The translations under genes and the position numbers were made by a program. A DNA stretch of 41,509 nucleotides from Candidatus Igneacidithiobacillus taupoensis (GTDB taxonomy: Bacteria; Pseudomonadota; Gammaproteobacteria; Acidithiobacillales; Acidithiobacillaceae): the NCBI GenBank assembly GCA_021375695.1, contig JAEPKX010000012.1:1-41509 (forward strand), written 5' to 3'. This document shows, in pieces, positions 1-7,707 of the stretch (its first letter is position 1; the number at the start of each line of letters is the position of its first letter). The notes beneath the pieces were generated by a model. The model had not been told where the DNA came from and searched no databases. It saw only the letters and a program-made list of their open reading frames with translations.

Positions 1-29
1 TGAGAAAGCAACGGGAACAACTCCATCCC

Positions 30-929
30 CTATTCCTTCCCGGATTCGACGGCAACGAGGGTGGGAACTCCATCGGCTCTGGCAAAAATCTCCTGGACCA
101 TGGGCCAGGAAACGGAAATTCCCGAAGGAAGTTTTTTCTGCAGCCAATGAAGAAAATCCTGCCAGGAAGCGCTTTCTCCCGAGTGTTCCGCCAGCGCCGG
201 AAAGACCTGTAGATAGTAATGACCTTGTCTTTCGCCCCAAAGCCATGGCTGGTTGACCACCCGGACGTTGGTCCCGATGGGAACCCGCTGATATAGGCTC
301 TCTACGTCTTCGGGAAGTAGGCGCAGGCAGCCGTGACTGACCTGCATGCCCACGCCAAAGGGCTTGTTGGATCCGTGGAGGAGGTAACCAGACCAGCCCA
401 AACGCAGGGCATATTGTCCCAGAGGGTTGTCAGGCCCGGCAGGGACCACCCTTGGCAAGGGATCACCGGCTTGGGCATGCTCTTTGCGGATACTTTCGGG
501 CGGGGTCCAGCTCGGGTCTTTGACCTTGGCGACGACGCGGGTTACTCCCAGGGGGGTGCCCCAGCCTTCCCGGCCAATACCAATGGGATAGGTGATGACT
601 TCTTTGGCTCCTTTGGGATAGTAGAAGAGCCGCATGGCCGCCAGATTGATCACGATGCCCTCCCGCGGCGCTTCGGGGAGGATGTATTCGCTGGGAATCA
701 AAATTTGCGTACCTGATTTTGGTAACCAAGGGTCCACATCGGGATTGGCCCGGCGCAGGTTTTCATAGCCAATATCGTAGTGCCTGGCAATCTCCGCCAG
801 GGTGTCCTCGTAGGTAGCCGTGAGGTATTGCAACTTGCCCACGACCGAATCCGATGGATGGGAAAGGGCGTATTGGCCGGCCCACACGGGGAAGGCCCAG
901 AAAAGAAGCACAAAAATGATCCATCGCAT
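30..929 (-). CDS. Exported LysM L,D-transpeptidase (ErfK/YbiS family)
   Basis: Cross-links peptidoglycan or attaches proteins to it in the periplasm by the L,D-transpeptidase reaction. Residues 1-17 form a signal peptide (short basic N-end, hydrophobic stretch, then VWA-G). A LysM-like peptidoglycan-binding segment follows at about residues 25-80, ending in the typical ILIP. The catalytic domain carries HGSN and, further on, SHGCLRL, with His199 and Cys201 as the expected active-site residues. I chose the ATG at 929 (MRWIIF) over an in-frame ATG at 965 because it opens directly on the signal peptide and has GGAG 8 nt upstream. It is the last gene of a minus-strand operon with the FIST protein and nth. 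Family assignment is secure; the choice between 3-3 cross-linking and lipoprotein anchoring is open. Confidence 0.9.
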   Translation of the reverse strand: MRWIIFVLLFWAFPVWAGQYALSHPSDSVVGKLQYLTATYEDTLAEIARHYDIGYENLRRANPDVDPWLPKSGTQILIPSEYILPEAPREGIVINLAAMRLFYYPKGAKEVITYPIGIGREGWGTPLGVTRVVAKVKDPSWTPPESIRKEHAQAGDPLPRVVPAGPDNPLGQYALRLGWSGYLLHGSNKPFGVGMQVSHGCLRLLPEDVESLYQRVPIGTNVRVVNQPWLWGERQGHYYLQVFPALAEHSGESASWQDFLHWLQKKLPSGISVSWPMVQEIFARADGVPTLVAVESGKE

Positions 930-988
930 GGCTTGGTCTCCAACGCACCAAAAACAGTTTGCCATGAGCGGTGTTCGGCAAGAAAGAG

Positions 989-2032
989 TTATCCCTCCCA
1001 GTAGAGGAGGGAGAAAACTTGCGCAAAGCGCAGGAAAGAAGGGGTCTTGGAATCATTCTGCCACTGCCCTTGATCGTAGCAACCCAGTACCGGGGTGTCG
1101 CCAAAGATCTCCCGCCAAATAGGGAGCGCAGCATCTTGCTCCCCAAAGAAGACCCGGCCACCCCCCTGAAAGCTGCTGACCCAGGCCCAGCTCGGTGCTC
1201 CCCATGGTTCCTTGCAGCGGTCAAGACCTGTGCGGATCTCGCGCTTGGCTAGATCTGGATTACGCCACGCCAGAAAAATCCGGGAACCTGTATGTAAGGG
1301 GCGTTCCAACCAGAGCCCTCCGCGCTGGAGATCGGTTGCGACGATAGGGATGGCTTGGTGTTGCCCCTGGGCATCTTCTTCGACTACCAGCAGGGCTTCC
1401 AAAGGAAGTCTGGGGGCCTCCCGTAGCGCCAGGGGCAACGCTCGGGCGAGCAGTGGTAGGGCTAGATAGCGTTCCAGTTGCAAAAGCAGTGCACCTTCCT
1501 GACGAAAATAGGGGAAGGTTTCCGTAAGGGGGGCCACTCCCTCGGACCAGAACTGTACCAATCGCCAGGGGCCTGGCAGTCCCGTTTGGAGATGGGAGCG
1601 ATTTTGCCGCAATTGCCCAAATTGCCAAAATCGGGAGGTTTTGCTGCCGATACTGCCAAAGTTATGGGTAGCGAAAGGGAGTTCCTGACTTGCCCCGGGA
1701 TGGGTCCAATGTAATAAGAGCGGGGCATGATCCCCGATTCCCGCGGGAGGATGAAAAAGCAGAATGGCACAGGCGCTTTGGCCGAGAACACTGCCCCGAT
1801 CACTGATGACGCCAGCGAAAGTTCCGGCCCGGATCTGTGGGCAGGACAGACGGCGAGCCAGGCTCTGCAATGCAGTAATGGGGAGAGGGAACTGGGCCGG
1901 GCTGAACAGGGCCAAGACCCCACTGACCGGCCGATGGGTATGGTCAAGGGCCTGGTGCAGGGCCCTTTCCAAAAGCTCACTGCCACTTTGCAGGCCTTGG
2001 GCGAAGCCGGTGCTGACCAATCCCTCAGGCAC
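989..2032 (-). CDS. FIST-domain protein (FIST N plus FIST C), probable ligand sensor
   Basis: A 347-residue cytoplasmic protein without signal peptide or membrane segment. The pattern fits FIST N/FIST C sensory proteins: an N-terminal half containing repeated SGVLALFSP- and FAGVISD-like strands, and a C-terminal half ending in a glycine-rich FFGEQD...PVLGCYDQGQW, where FIST-C proteins usually have FFG...P..GF...GEI. The family is thought to bind small molecules, possibly amino acids, and is often fused to signalling domains; here it stands alone. Start is GTG at 2032, overlapping the nth stop by 8 bp, with AAGGA just upstream, so it is probably translationally coupled to nth. What it senses cannot be told from sequence. 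The family call comes from motif memory, not a search. Confidence 0.65.
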   Translation of the reverse strand: MPEGLVSTGFAQGLQSGSELLERALHQALDHTHRPVSGVLALFSPAQFPLPITALQSLARRLSCPQIRAGTFAGVISDRGSVLGQSACAILLFHPPAGIGDHAPLLLHWTHPGASQELPFATHNFGSIGSKTSRFWQFGQLRQNRSHLQTGLPGPWRLVQFWSEGVAPLTETFPYFRQEGALLLQLERYLALPLLARALPLALREAPRLPLEALLVVEEDAQGQHQAIPIVATDLQRGGLWLERPLHTGSRIFLAWRNPDLAKREIRTGLDRCKEPWGAPSWAWVSSFQGGGRVFFGEQDAALPIWREIFGDTPVLGCYDQGQWQNDSKTPSFLRFAQVFSLLYWEG

Positions 2033-2792
2033 GATCCTTGTCCGGCCAGAGACAACAGTCCCGCAAGGGACAAGTCTGGCAATGAGGATTGCGGGCAGTG
2101 CAGGTGTAGCGCCCGTGCAGAATCAATAGATGGTGGGCATCCCGGAGAAATTCTCCAGGCACGATTTCAAGGAGTCGCTTCTCGACGGCAAGGGGGGTTT
2201 TCCCGGGGGCAAGGCCCGTGCGGTTGGCTACGCGAAAGATATGGGTATCCACAGCAATGGTAGGCTCCCCAAAAATCGTGTTGAGAATCACATTGGCGGT
2301 TTTGCGCCCCACCCCCGGGAGCGCCTCCAGGGCCTCGCGTTGTGCCGGTACTTCGCCGCCATACTGCTGCCAGATGATCCCCGCCAGGGCATGGACGTAT
2401 CTTGCCTTGCTGCGGAAAAGCCCAAGGCGCTGAATATGTGTGCGGATTTTGTCTTCTCCCAGTTCCCAGAGGCTTTTGGCATCGGGTGCCTGGGCAAAAA
2501 GGGAATCGGTACAGAGGTTTACGGCCCGATCGGTACTTTGCGCAGAAAGCACCACCGCCACCAGGAGCTGAAACGCTGACTGATAGTGGAGCTCCGTTTG
2601 CGGGGAGGGAATGGCTGCCCGCAATGCCGCGAAACAGCGGGCGACGCGCCGGCTTTCTCGGGGAGAAATACCAGGACGTCGTCCCTGGGACCGTTGCTTA
2701 GACGTGGCGATAGCGACCGATTTCCGGGGCCTCGGGCCGGGGGTGTTCGGCCGCAATGCGATCTGCGGCACTGATCCAGCCAGCATGCTCAT
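2025..2792 (-). CDS. nth: Endonuclease III (DNA glycosylase/AP lyase)
   Basis: Base-excision repair enzyme removing oxidised pyrimidines and nicking at abasic sites. It has the helix-hairpin-helix LPGVGRKTANVIL with the catalytic Lys in GRKTA, the catalytic Asp in VDTHIFRVANR, and a C-terminal 4Fe-4S cluster (Cys-X6-Cys-X2-Cys-X5-Cys in CTARNPHCQTCPLRDC). From SRRVARCF onward it aligns along the whole E. coli protein. The start is unclear: the ATG at 2792 gives about 40 residues more than usual, lies 95 bp inside the upstream gene and has no visible Shine-Dalgarno. Nearer to the expected start there is no ATG, GTG or TTG, only rare ATC/ATT codons. Function is secure; the N-terminus is not. 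Confidence 0.92.
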   Translation of the reverse strand: MSMLAGSVPQIALRPNTPGPRPRKSVAIATSKQRSQGRRPGISPRESRRVARCFAALRAAIPSPQTELHYQSAFQLLVAVVLSAQSTDRAVNLCTDSLFAQAPDAKSLWELGEDKIRTHIQRLGLFRSKARYVHALAGIIWQQYGGEVPAQREALEALPGVGRKTANVILNTIFGEPTIAVDTHIFRVANRTGLAPGKTPLAVEKRLLEIVPGEFLRDAHHLLILHGRYTCTARNPHCQTCPLRDCCLWPDKDRA

Positions 2793-3114
2793 GGGCTAGC
2801 TGATGCAGCTGCTCTTCCGAAAGCTTGGGGAAGATCACCCCCTTGATGAATTCTCCAAGATCCAGCAGCCGGGTTGCAACGGCATAGCCATGGAGATGGA
2901 AATCATGATTGGCGTGGGTGCCAAAGTGATCATGGGCAAAGAGCACTCCCTTGGACGCCTTGAGATCGGGGTCCGCCATAACCTGCTCTTTGGCCCAACG
3001 ATACCAGTGCTCGAAATAGGATTGCTGCGCCTCAGGCCCCCAGTTATGGGCTTCGAAAAAGGCAAACACCGAAACTCGATTGGCCTTGCCGGAGAAAGGA
3101 AAATGTCCTGCCAT
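2698..3114 (-). CDS. Conserved-looking hypothetical protein with a histidine cluster
   Basis: A 138-residue soluble protein I do not recognise. It is rich in Trp, Phe and His. Between residues 61 and 75 there are six histidines (His61, 63, 67, 70, 73, 75) in HDHFGTHANHDFHLHG, which could bind a metal, with further His104, 108 and 110. No signal peptide or membrane segment is seen. Start is ATG 3114 with AGGAG 6 nt upstream and a perfect TATAAT 34-39 bp upstream. It is the first gene of the operon with nth, the FIST protein and the L,D-transpeptidase; its 3' end overlaps the annotated nth start. Function unknown; metal binding is inference from the His spacing only. Confidence 0.7.
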   Translation of the reverse strand: MAGHFPFSGKANRVSVFAFFEAHNWGPEAQQSYFEHWYRWAKEQVMADPDLKASKGVLFAHDHFGTHANHDFHLHGYAVATRLLDLGEFIKGVIFPKLSEEQLHQLAHEHAGWISAADRIAAEHPRPEAPEIGRYRHV

Positions 3115-3147
3115 ACCATACTCCTATGCTGGTGAGAAACTGCCCGG

Positions 3148-3153
3148 ATTATA
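3148..3153 (-). promoter_or_regulatory. -10 box of the operon starting at 3114
   Basis: On the minus strand this reads TATAAT, a perfect sigma70 -10 box. Transcription would start near 3141, leaving a leader of about 27 nt before the ATG at 3114. No convincing -35 box lies 16-18 bp upstream (the region reads TACCCG), so the promoter may be weak or activator-dependent. Confidence 0.5.
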
Positions 3154-3188
3154 GACAGCTTGTGCCCTTGCGGGTAGTAAAGGAATTT

Positions 3189-4580
3189 TTAGAGGGAATA
3201 ACGCTCACCAATGACCGGGGTATGGTATGGCAAGGCTCTTTGGCGAAGAACGGCTGCGATTCCCTCTCGTCCCCGATCTTCACCATGTACCAGAAAAGTC
3301 AAGGCGGGTCGTTGCTCCGCGCCATACCAGCGCAGCAGTTCGTCATGATCGGCATGGGCGGAAAAGCCGCCAATGGTAAAGATCCTGGCGCGCACCTGGA
3401 TTTCCTCGCCAAAAATTCGCACGGTTTTGGCACCGTCGATGATCCGGCGGGCGAGCGTCCCTTGGGCAGCATAGCCCACAAAGATCACGCTGCTATCGGC
3501 GCGCCAAAGGTTGTGTTTGAGGTGGTGGGTGACTCGACCGCCGCTGGCCATGCCCGATCCCGCCAGGATAATCGCACCACCCTGTATCTGATTGATTTGC
3601 ATCGATTCGCTTGTTTCCCGAGTGAAATGCAGGTTGGGGAGAGCAAAGGGATCTATCCCTTGCTGAAACAGTGCGACGCTTTCTAGATTCATGCATTCTC
3701 GATGGCGACGAAAGATTTCTGTGGCAGAAATGGCCATGGGGGAATCCAGAAAGACCGGAAGATGCCTGGGGAGTTCCTCTTTTTCGATCATCTCCCGAAA
3801 AAAGTAGAGGAGATCCTGGGCCCGTTCCAAAGCAAAGGTCGGAATGATGGCATTTCCCCCGCGTTGGAGGGTGTCTAGAAGCGCATCCCGCAGTTCCTCT
3901 ACAGAAGGCCCAAGAGGCTTGTGCAGCCGGTCACCGTAGGTGCATTCCATGAGGATCATATCGGCTTTGGGGGCGGGTCGTGGATCTTTGACGATGGGTT
4001 TGTTGCCGTTGCCAAGATCACCGGAAAAGAGCAAACGCTTGCGGATAGGTCCTTCCTGGGCCTCCAGGAGGATCCAGGCCGAGCCCAGGATGTGGCCGGC
4101 ATCGTCAAAGGTCGCCTGGATGCCCTCGCAAAGTTCCAGGGCCTGGCCATAATCGGGCAGGCGACCAAAACGTTCCATGGTATCCAGAACGTCCTGGATG
4201 TCGTAAAGAGCCTCCTTTTCTTCTTCCCCTTGCCGCTTGCTGCGACGGTTGGCCCGTCGTGCCTCTTCGGCGGCCAGGCCGGCGGCATCCAAAAGGACTA
4301 GTCGCGTCAGGTCCCGGGTGGCAGCGGTGCAAAGGATTTCCCCCCGGAATCCGCGCTTGACAAGGAGAGGGATGCGCCCGCAATGATCCAGGTGGGCATG
4401 GGTCAGGAGGAGAAAATCGATGGCTGCCGGATCAAACCCAAACGCAGCAGCGTTTTCTCTGGCAATATCTCCCTCTCCCTGGAACAGTCCACAATCAATC
4501 AGGATCTGTCGCTTGCCAATCTGCAGATGATGGCACGACCCGGTTACGCCGCCGGCGGCACCATGAAAGGAGATTTCCAT
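3189..4580 (-). CDS. Metallo-beta-lactamase/beta-CASP RNA-processing nuclease-like protein
   Basis: A 463-residue protein of the MBL-fold RMMBL/beta-CASP family (CPSF73-like, YSH1/COG1236 type), expected to be a zinc-dependent endo- or exoribonuclease in the cytoplasm. The zinc motif HAHLDH is at residues 61-66. A later ligand lies in DDAGHILGSA and another in FSGDLGN. The beta-CASP part carries IIPTFALERAQDLL and ILAGSGMASGGRV, and the C-terminal RMMBL motif is GGFSAHADHDELL. Start ATG 4580 has GGAGG 7 nt upstream. It lies 30 bp upstream of the glgA stop on the same strand as glgA but downstream of it, so the two are probably co-transcribed with no obvious functional link. The exact RNA substrate is unknown. 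Confidence 0.9.
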   Translation of the reverse strand: MEISFHGAAGGVTGSCHHLQIGKRQILIDCGLFQGEGDIARENAAAFGFDPAAIDFLLLTHAHLDHCGRIPLLVKRGFRGEILCTAATRDLTRLVLLDAAGLAAEEARRANRRSKRQGEEEKEALYDIQDVLDTMERFGRLPDYGQALELCEGIQATFDDAGHILGSAWILLEAQEGPIRKRLLFSGDLGNGNKPIVKDPRPAPKADMILMECTYGDRLHKPLGPSVEELRDALLDTLQRGGNAIIPTFALERAQDLLYFFREMIEKEELPRHLPVFLDSPMAISATEIFRRHRECMNLESVALFQQGIDPFALPNLHFTRETSESMQINQIQGGAIILAGSGMASGGRVTHHLKHNLWRADSSVIFVGYAAQGTLARRIIDGAKTVRIFGEEIQVRARIFTIGGFSAHADHDELLRWYGAEQRPALTFLVHGEDRGREGIAAVLRQRALPYHTPVIGERYSL

Positions 4581-4610
4581 ATCGTTCCTCCGTCTTGTAG
4601 ACTTTCATGA

Positions 4611-6050
4611 TCATGCCCCCGAGAGCAGATGCCGGTAAAGGGATTGGTATTCCAAAGCCGCCCGTTGCCAACTATGATTTTCTTGCATGGCGATGGTCTG
4701 GGCCGCTTGCCATTGCCAATTCTCCGTATGAAATACCCGTTCAGCCCGGGCAATGGTCTGCGCCAGGGCTTCTTGGCTGGCGGGTCGAAAGACAAAGCCA
4801 TTACCTCGTTGATCCTGATGGAGATCGCGCACCGTGTCGGCAAGTCCACCGGTGCCATGGACAATGGGCAAGCTACCATAGCGCAGACTGTACATTTGGT
4901 TGAGGCCGCAAGGCTCAAAGCGGGAAGGCATGAGAAAGGCATCGATGCCCGCCTCGATGCGGTGCGCCAAGCCTTCGTCAAAACCAATGCGCACGGCCAT
5001 TTTTCCTGGATATTGCCAAGCGAGGCGCTGGGCTTGCTCCTGCAGGGCCAGGTCCCCTGTCCCCAACAGAACCAGCTGGATGGGATGTTCCATGAGTTGG
5101 GGAACCAGGGCCAAAACAAGATCTGCCCCTTTTTGCTCTACCATCCGACTTACCATACCCAGCAGCAGTGTCTGGGGGTCGGGAATCAGACCCATTTCCG
5201 TTTGCAAGGCAATCTTGCATTGGGTCTTACCTTGCCGGTTATGGGCGGTAAAGTGGGCGGGTAAATAGGGGTCGGCGGCTGGATTCCAGCGCGTCACGTC
5301 GATTCCATTGAGAATACCATATAAATCCTGTTGCCGGCTCCGGAGAAGTCCGCCCAAACCCATACCCAGGTCCTCCTCCTGAATTTCCCGGGCATAGCTG
5401 GGACTGACGGTACTGAGGGCATCGGCAAAAACCAGCCCGGCCTTGAGAAAGGAAAAACTTCCATACAGCTCCACCCCGCCAGGATGGAAATCCTCTTTGG
5501 GGAGATGGAGGATATCCAGGAGCTCCGGAGCAAAGCGCCCCTGATAGGCCAGATTATGGATGCTGAGCAGGGTTTTTGGGCGCGGGGCGCCAATTCGGCT
5601 TTCCAACGCCAATAGATAGGGGGCAAGACCTGCCTGCCAGTCATGGGCATGGAGAAGATCCGCTCGCCAGTCCAGAAAGGGCAGGCGTCCCTGACAGAGT
5701 TCCACTGCCACCCGATTGACATAGGCAAAGCGTTCTGGATTGTCTTCCCAGTCCTGCCCCGCAGCGTTCTGATAGATGCCACCCCGTTCATAGTATTCCG
5801 GCTGGCGCAGAAAATAGATGCTATCGTCTGTACCCAGTGACCAAATTTCGCCGAGACGCTTGGTATAGGGGGGATGTACGGTCCCCAGCAAGCGCAGCTC
5901 GCTGCGCTTGGGATATCCATAATAGGGCAACAGTACGCGAACATCGATTCCCAAGGAGCGCAGGCTGCCGGGCAAGGCCGCAATCACATCTCCAAGACCT
6001 CCCGTTTTGGAGAACGGGGCCATCTCTGACGCTAGAAAAAGAACACGCAC
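4611..6050 (-). CDS. glgA: Glycogen synthase (ADP-glucose type, GT5)
   Basis: Transfers glucose from ADP-glucose to the growing alpha-1,4-glucan in glycogen synthesis. The N-terminal ADP-glucose loop KTGGLGDV is at residues 15-22. The GT-B C-terminal half carries PSRFEPCGLNQMYSLRYG with the E-X7-type nucleotide-sugar motif, followed by GTGGLADTV. I place the start at GTG 6050 (MRVLFLASEMAPFSKTGG), giving 479 residues, because it aligns with the E. coli start and has GGAG at 6057-6060, 6 nt upstream. The alternative TTG at 6062 would consume that Shine-Dalgarno. glgB and glgC are not nearby. It diverges from the KDO-transferase-like half gene. Confidence 0.93.
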   Translation of the reverse strand: MRVLFLASEMAPFSKTGGLGDVIAALPGSLRSLGIDVRVLLPYYGYPKRSELRLLGTVHPPYTKRLGEIWSLGTDDSIYFLRQPEYYERGGIYQNAAGQDWEDNPERFAYVNRVAVELCQGRLPFLDWRADLLHAHDWQAGLAPYLLALESRIGAPRPKTLLSIHNLAYQGRFAPELLDILHLPKEDFHPGGVELYGSFSFLKAGLVFADALSTVSPSYAREIQEEDLGMGLGGLLRSRQQDLYGILNGIDVTRWNPAADPYLPAHFTAHNRQGKTQCKIALQTEMGLIPDPQTLLLGMVSRMVEQKGADLVLALVPQLMEHPIQLVLLGTGDLALQEQAQRLAWQYPGKMAVRIGFDEGLAHRIEAGIDAFLMPSRFEPCGLNQMYSLRYGSLPIVHGTGGLADTVRDLHQDQRGNGFVFRPASQEALAQTIARAERVFHTENWQWQAAQTIAMQENHSWQRAALEYQSLYRHLLSGA

Positions 6051-6116
6051 ACGAGGCTCCAAGGGAATGCATGGATGGCATAAAATACCACAAATCGACG
6101 GGGTTTCGTTTTTGAT

Positions 6117-6138
6117 GGTTTTGAAAGTTCGAAAACCC
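6117..6138. promoter_or_regulatory. Imperfect inverted repeat overlapping a -35 box, candidate operator
   Basis: GGTTTT-GAA-AG-TTCGAAAACC forms a near-perfect hairpin or dyad with one bulged base between glgA and the divergent gene at 6182. It covers the -35 box (6121-6126) of the plus-strand promoter, so a bound dimeric repressor could block that promoter. Only sequence symmetry supports this. Confidence 0.3.
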
Positions 6139-6149
6139 TAGCTTAGTAT
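6121..6149 (+). promoter_or_regulatory. Sigma70-type promoter for the gene at 6182
   Basis: TTGAAA (6121-6126), a 17-bp spacer and TAGTAT (6144-6149). Start of transcription would be near 6156, about 26 nt before the GTG start. Confidence 0.6.
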
Positions 6150-6181
6150 GGGCGCCAGGGGAATCCATCAGGGGTGAACGA

Positions 6182-6757
6182 GTGGAAATCTGTGAACGCT
6201 TCAAAGAATTTCGGGATCGCCAGCGTTGCGTCGTCTATTTTCCCAATACCCATGCCAACGAGGAGCCCGAGGCCTACGCTACCTTCCTGGCCCTGATGCG
6301 CTTGCAAATGGGGATTATGATTCTAGCGCCCGATCAGGAAGAGCGCTTCGAACCCGTCTATCGGGATGCCTTGAAATACCATTTACAAACCATTCGGCAT
6401 AGTCGGCTGTTTACCAGTTTCGTACCCATCAAGTCGCGGGTGTATTTCGTGGAAACCATTGCCGTGCGCGATGCCTTTTACCCATGCGCAGATTTTTGTG
6501 TTCCAGGGGGAACCTTGGCAGGTGGCAGTGTCGATCTGGAAAGTCCCATCCGGGCAGGCTGTCCTATCCTTTTTGGTCCCAAAGCCCCCAAAACATCCGA
6601 TTGTGAGGGGCTGCTGGCGGCAGGCGGTGCCCGTCGTGCCAACACCCTGGAGGAATTGGCAAAGATGGGTGCCGACTGGCTAAAAGAACCCGAGGCCGCC
6701 AAAGAATGCGCTCGTCGAGCCCAAAACTGGTGGCAATCCCAGGGACGAAGCCTCTAG
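6182..6757 (+). CDS. Stand-alone C-terminal domain of a KDO-transferase-like (WaaA) glycosyltransferase
   Basis: A 191-residue protein equivalent to only the nucleotide-sugar-binding second half of WaaA/KdtA (about 425 residues). The order of motifs fits that family: PNTHANEE (family: S/T-HxGEE), LAPDQEERF (RHPERF), SRVYFVET (VLLGDT), FYPCADFCVPGGTLAGG (YAAADVAFVGGSL), then LESPIRAGCPILFGP (LEPAA.GKPVLFGP). The membrane anchor and acceptor-binding N-half are absent. The region upstream of GTG 6182 has its own promoter and ribosome site (AGGGG), so this is not a cut-off gene read by accident. It may be a regulator, a partner of another glycosyltransferase, or a relic; no catalytic function should be assumed. 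Confidence 0.65.
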   Translation: MEICERFKEFRDRQRCVVYFPNTHANEEPEAYATFLALMRLQMGIMILAPDQEERFEPVYRDALKYHLQTIRHSRLFTSFVPIKSRVYFVETIAVRDAFYPCADFCVPGGTLAGGSVDLESPIRAGCPILFGPKAPKTSDCEGLLAAGGARRANTLEELAKMGADWLKEPEAAKECARRAQNWWQSQGRSL

Positions 6758-6766
6758 TTGCAAAAG

Positions 6767-7306
6767 TCAGGAATCGGAATGGATGAGGGGGGTGACTTTG
6801 CCAGGAGACGATTGGTGGACCAGGCGGAATGGGTAGAGGGACTCATAGAAGTTATCCATGGGTGCACCCTGGGTATCAAAACCCGTTACCATGATCATTC
6901 CCTGTTTGGCATAGACGTAGACATGGCAAGCCCTCTGGGCCGCCTGACCGGGTGCCGGACCCATCTGGAAGGGAAGTGTGGCAGGACCACATCCGGAGGG
7001 AACTCCTTCTTGGTTCCAGTGCGCAAGAAATTTTTTGGCAAGGATATCCAGTTCTGGTCCTGCACCGACCCATAGGGCCCGATGCTGGTCCCAGGACTTC
7101 TCCAGTTCTGCGCGTTGTGTGGATCCCGCAAAGGGGAGCCATTGTTGTTCTTGTAGTGCAAGAGTTCCCAGCGCCACGGTTAAATTGTTGCGCACCGTCG
7201 ACTGGGCCTGGATGGTGGTCCAGCTCAACCACGCCGCCCAGGCACCATAGAGGAAAATCAGGAATAACAGGACACCCCAGAACCAGTGCCGCTGCTGATG
7301 GCTCAT
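6767..7306 (-). CDS. Hypothetical membrane-anchored protein
   Basis: A 179-residue protein with one N-terminal transmembrane helix (about residues 8-29) and a soluble, presumably periplasmic remainder with two cysteines (around CGPATLP and RACHVYVY) that could form a disulfide. I do not recognise the family. The start overlaps the DUF3579 gene stop as ATGA (7303-7306), pointing to translational coupling and a shared operon with DUF502, galU and DUF3579. It ends 9 bp from the convergent gene ending at 6757, with no terminator visible between them. Confidence 0.7.
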   Translation of the reverse strand: MSHQQRHWFWGVLLFLIFLYGAWAAWLSWTTIQAQSTVRNNLTVALGTLALQEQQWLPFAGSTQRAELEKSWDQHRALWVGAGPELDILAKKFLAHWNQEGVPSGCGPATLPFQMGPAPGQAAQRACHVYVYAKQGMIMVTGFDTQGAPMDNFYESLYPFRLVHQSSPGKVTPLIHSDS

Positions 7307-7638
7307 CGCGAGCTCCGCCGCGAGTCAACCTTGGGAGCTTCGGCATTGCTGGCAGCCCGGCGTTCTGCCAGCGTTCCCGGCTCATAGTGGATGACCAGGC
7401 GGTTTTCCTTGGCAAAGTGGAGGATCTCGGCGTAGGCTTCGGGTCGGATTTGTTCCAGTGCCTCATCCATGATGATGGCAGCGTTCCCATTGATAGTGGC
7501 TGGTTCAATCATGGGCAGATAGTGAATCTTGTGATCACTACCAAAATGGGCAAGGCCAACTCCCTCGATGAGCATTTCAGCCCAGGCGGAAGGCCGGAAC
7601 TTCCCTCCCTTTTCATTGATTCCTTCAATGATGATCAT
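7303..7638 (-). CDS. DUF3579 family protein
   Basis: A 111-residue cytoplasmic protein matching the DUF3579 pattern: IIIEGI.E.GKKFRPS.WAE near the N-end, a HYLPMIEP strand, and a central DEALEQIRPEAYAEILHFAKEN helix. Function of the family is unknown. The C-terminal 20 residues are Arg/Ser/Ala-rich and probably disordered. It follows galU by 69 bp and overlaps the next gene by ATGA. Confidence 0.75.
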   Translation of the reverse strand: MIIIEGINEKGGKFRPSAWAEMLIEGVGLAHFGSDHKIHYLPMIEPATINGNAAIIMDEALEQIRPEAYAEILHFAKENRLVIHYEPGTLAERRAASNAEAPKVDSRRSSR

Positions 7639-7707
7639 GGCGCCCCCTCAAGCAATGGCGGGCCATAGGATACCCCAAGTCGGGTCTGGGGGAAAAAGTC
7701 GGGCAGC

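Noticed and set aside
333-716. Plus-strand 127-residue frame opposite the L,D-transpeptidase
   Set aside because: Antisense shadow of a secure gene; no recognisable domain and no promoter or ribosome site.
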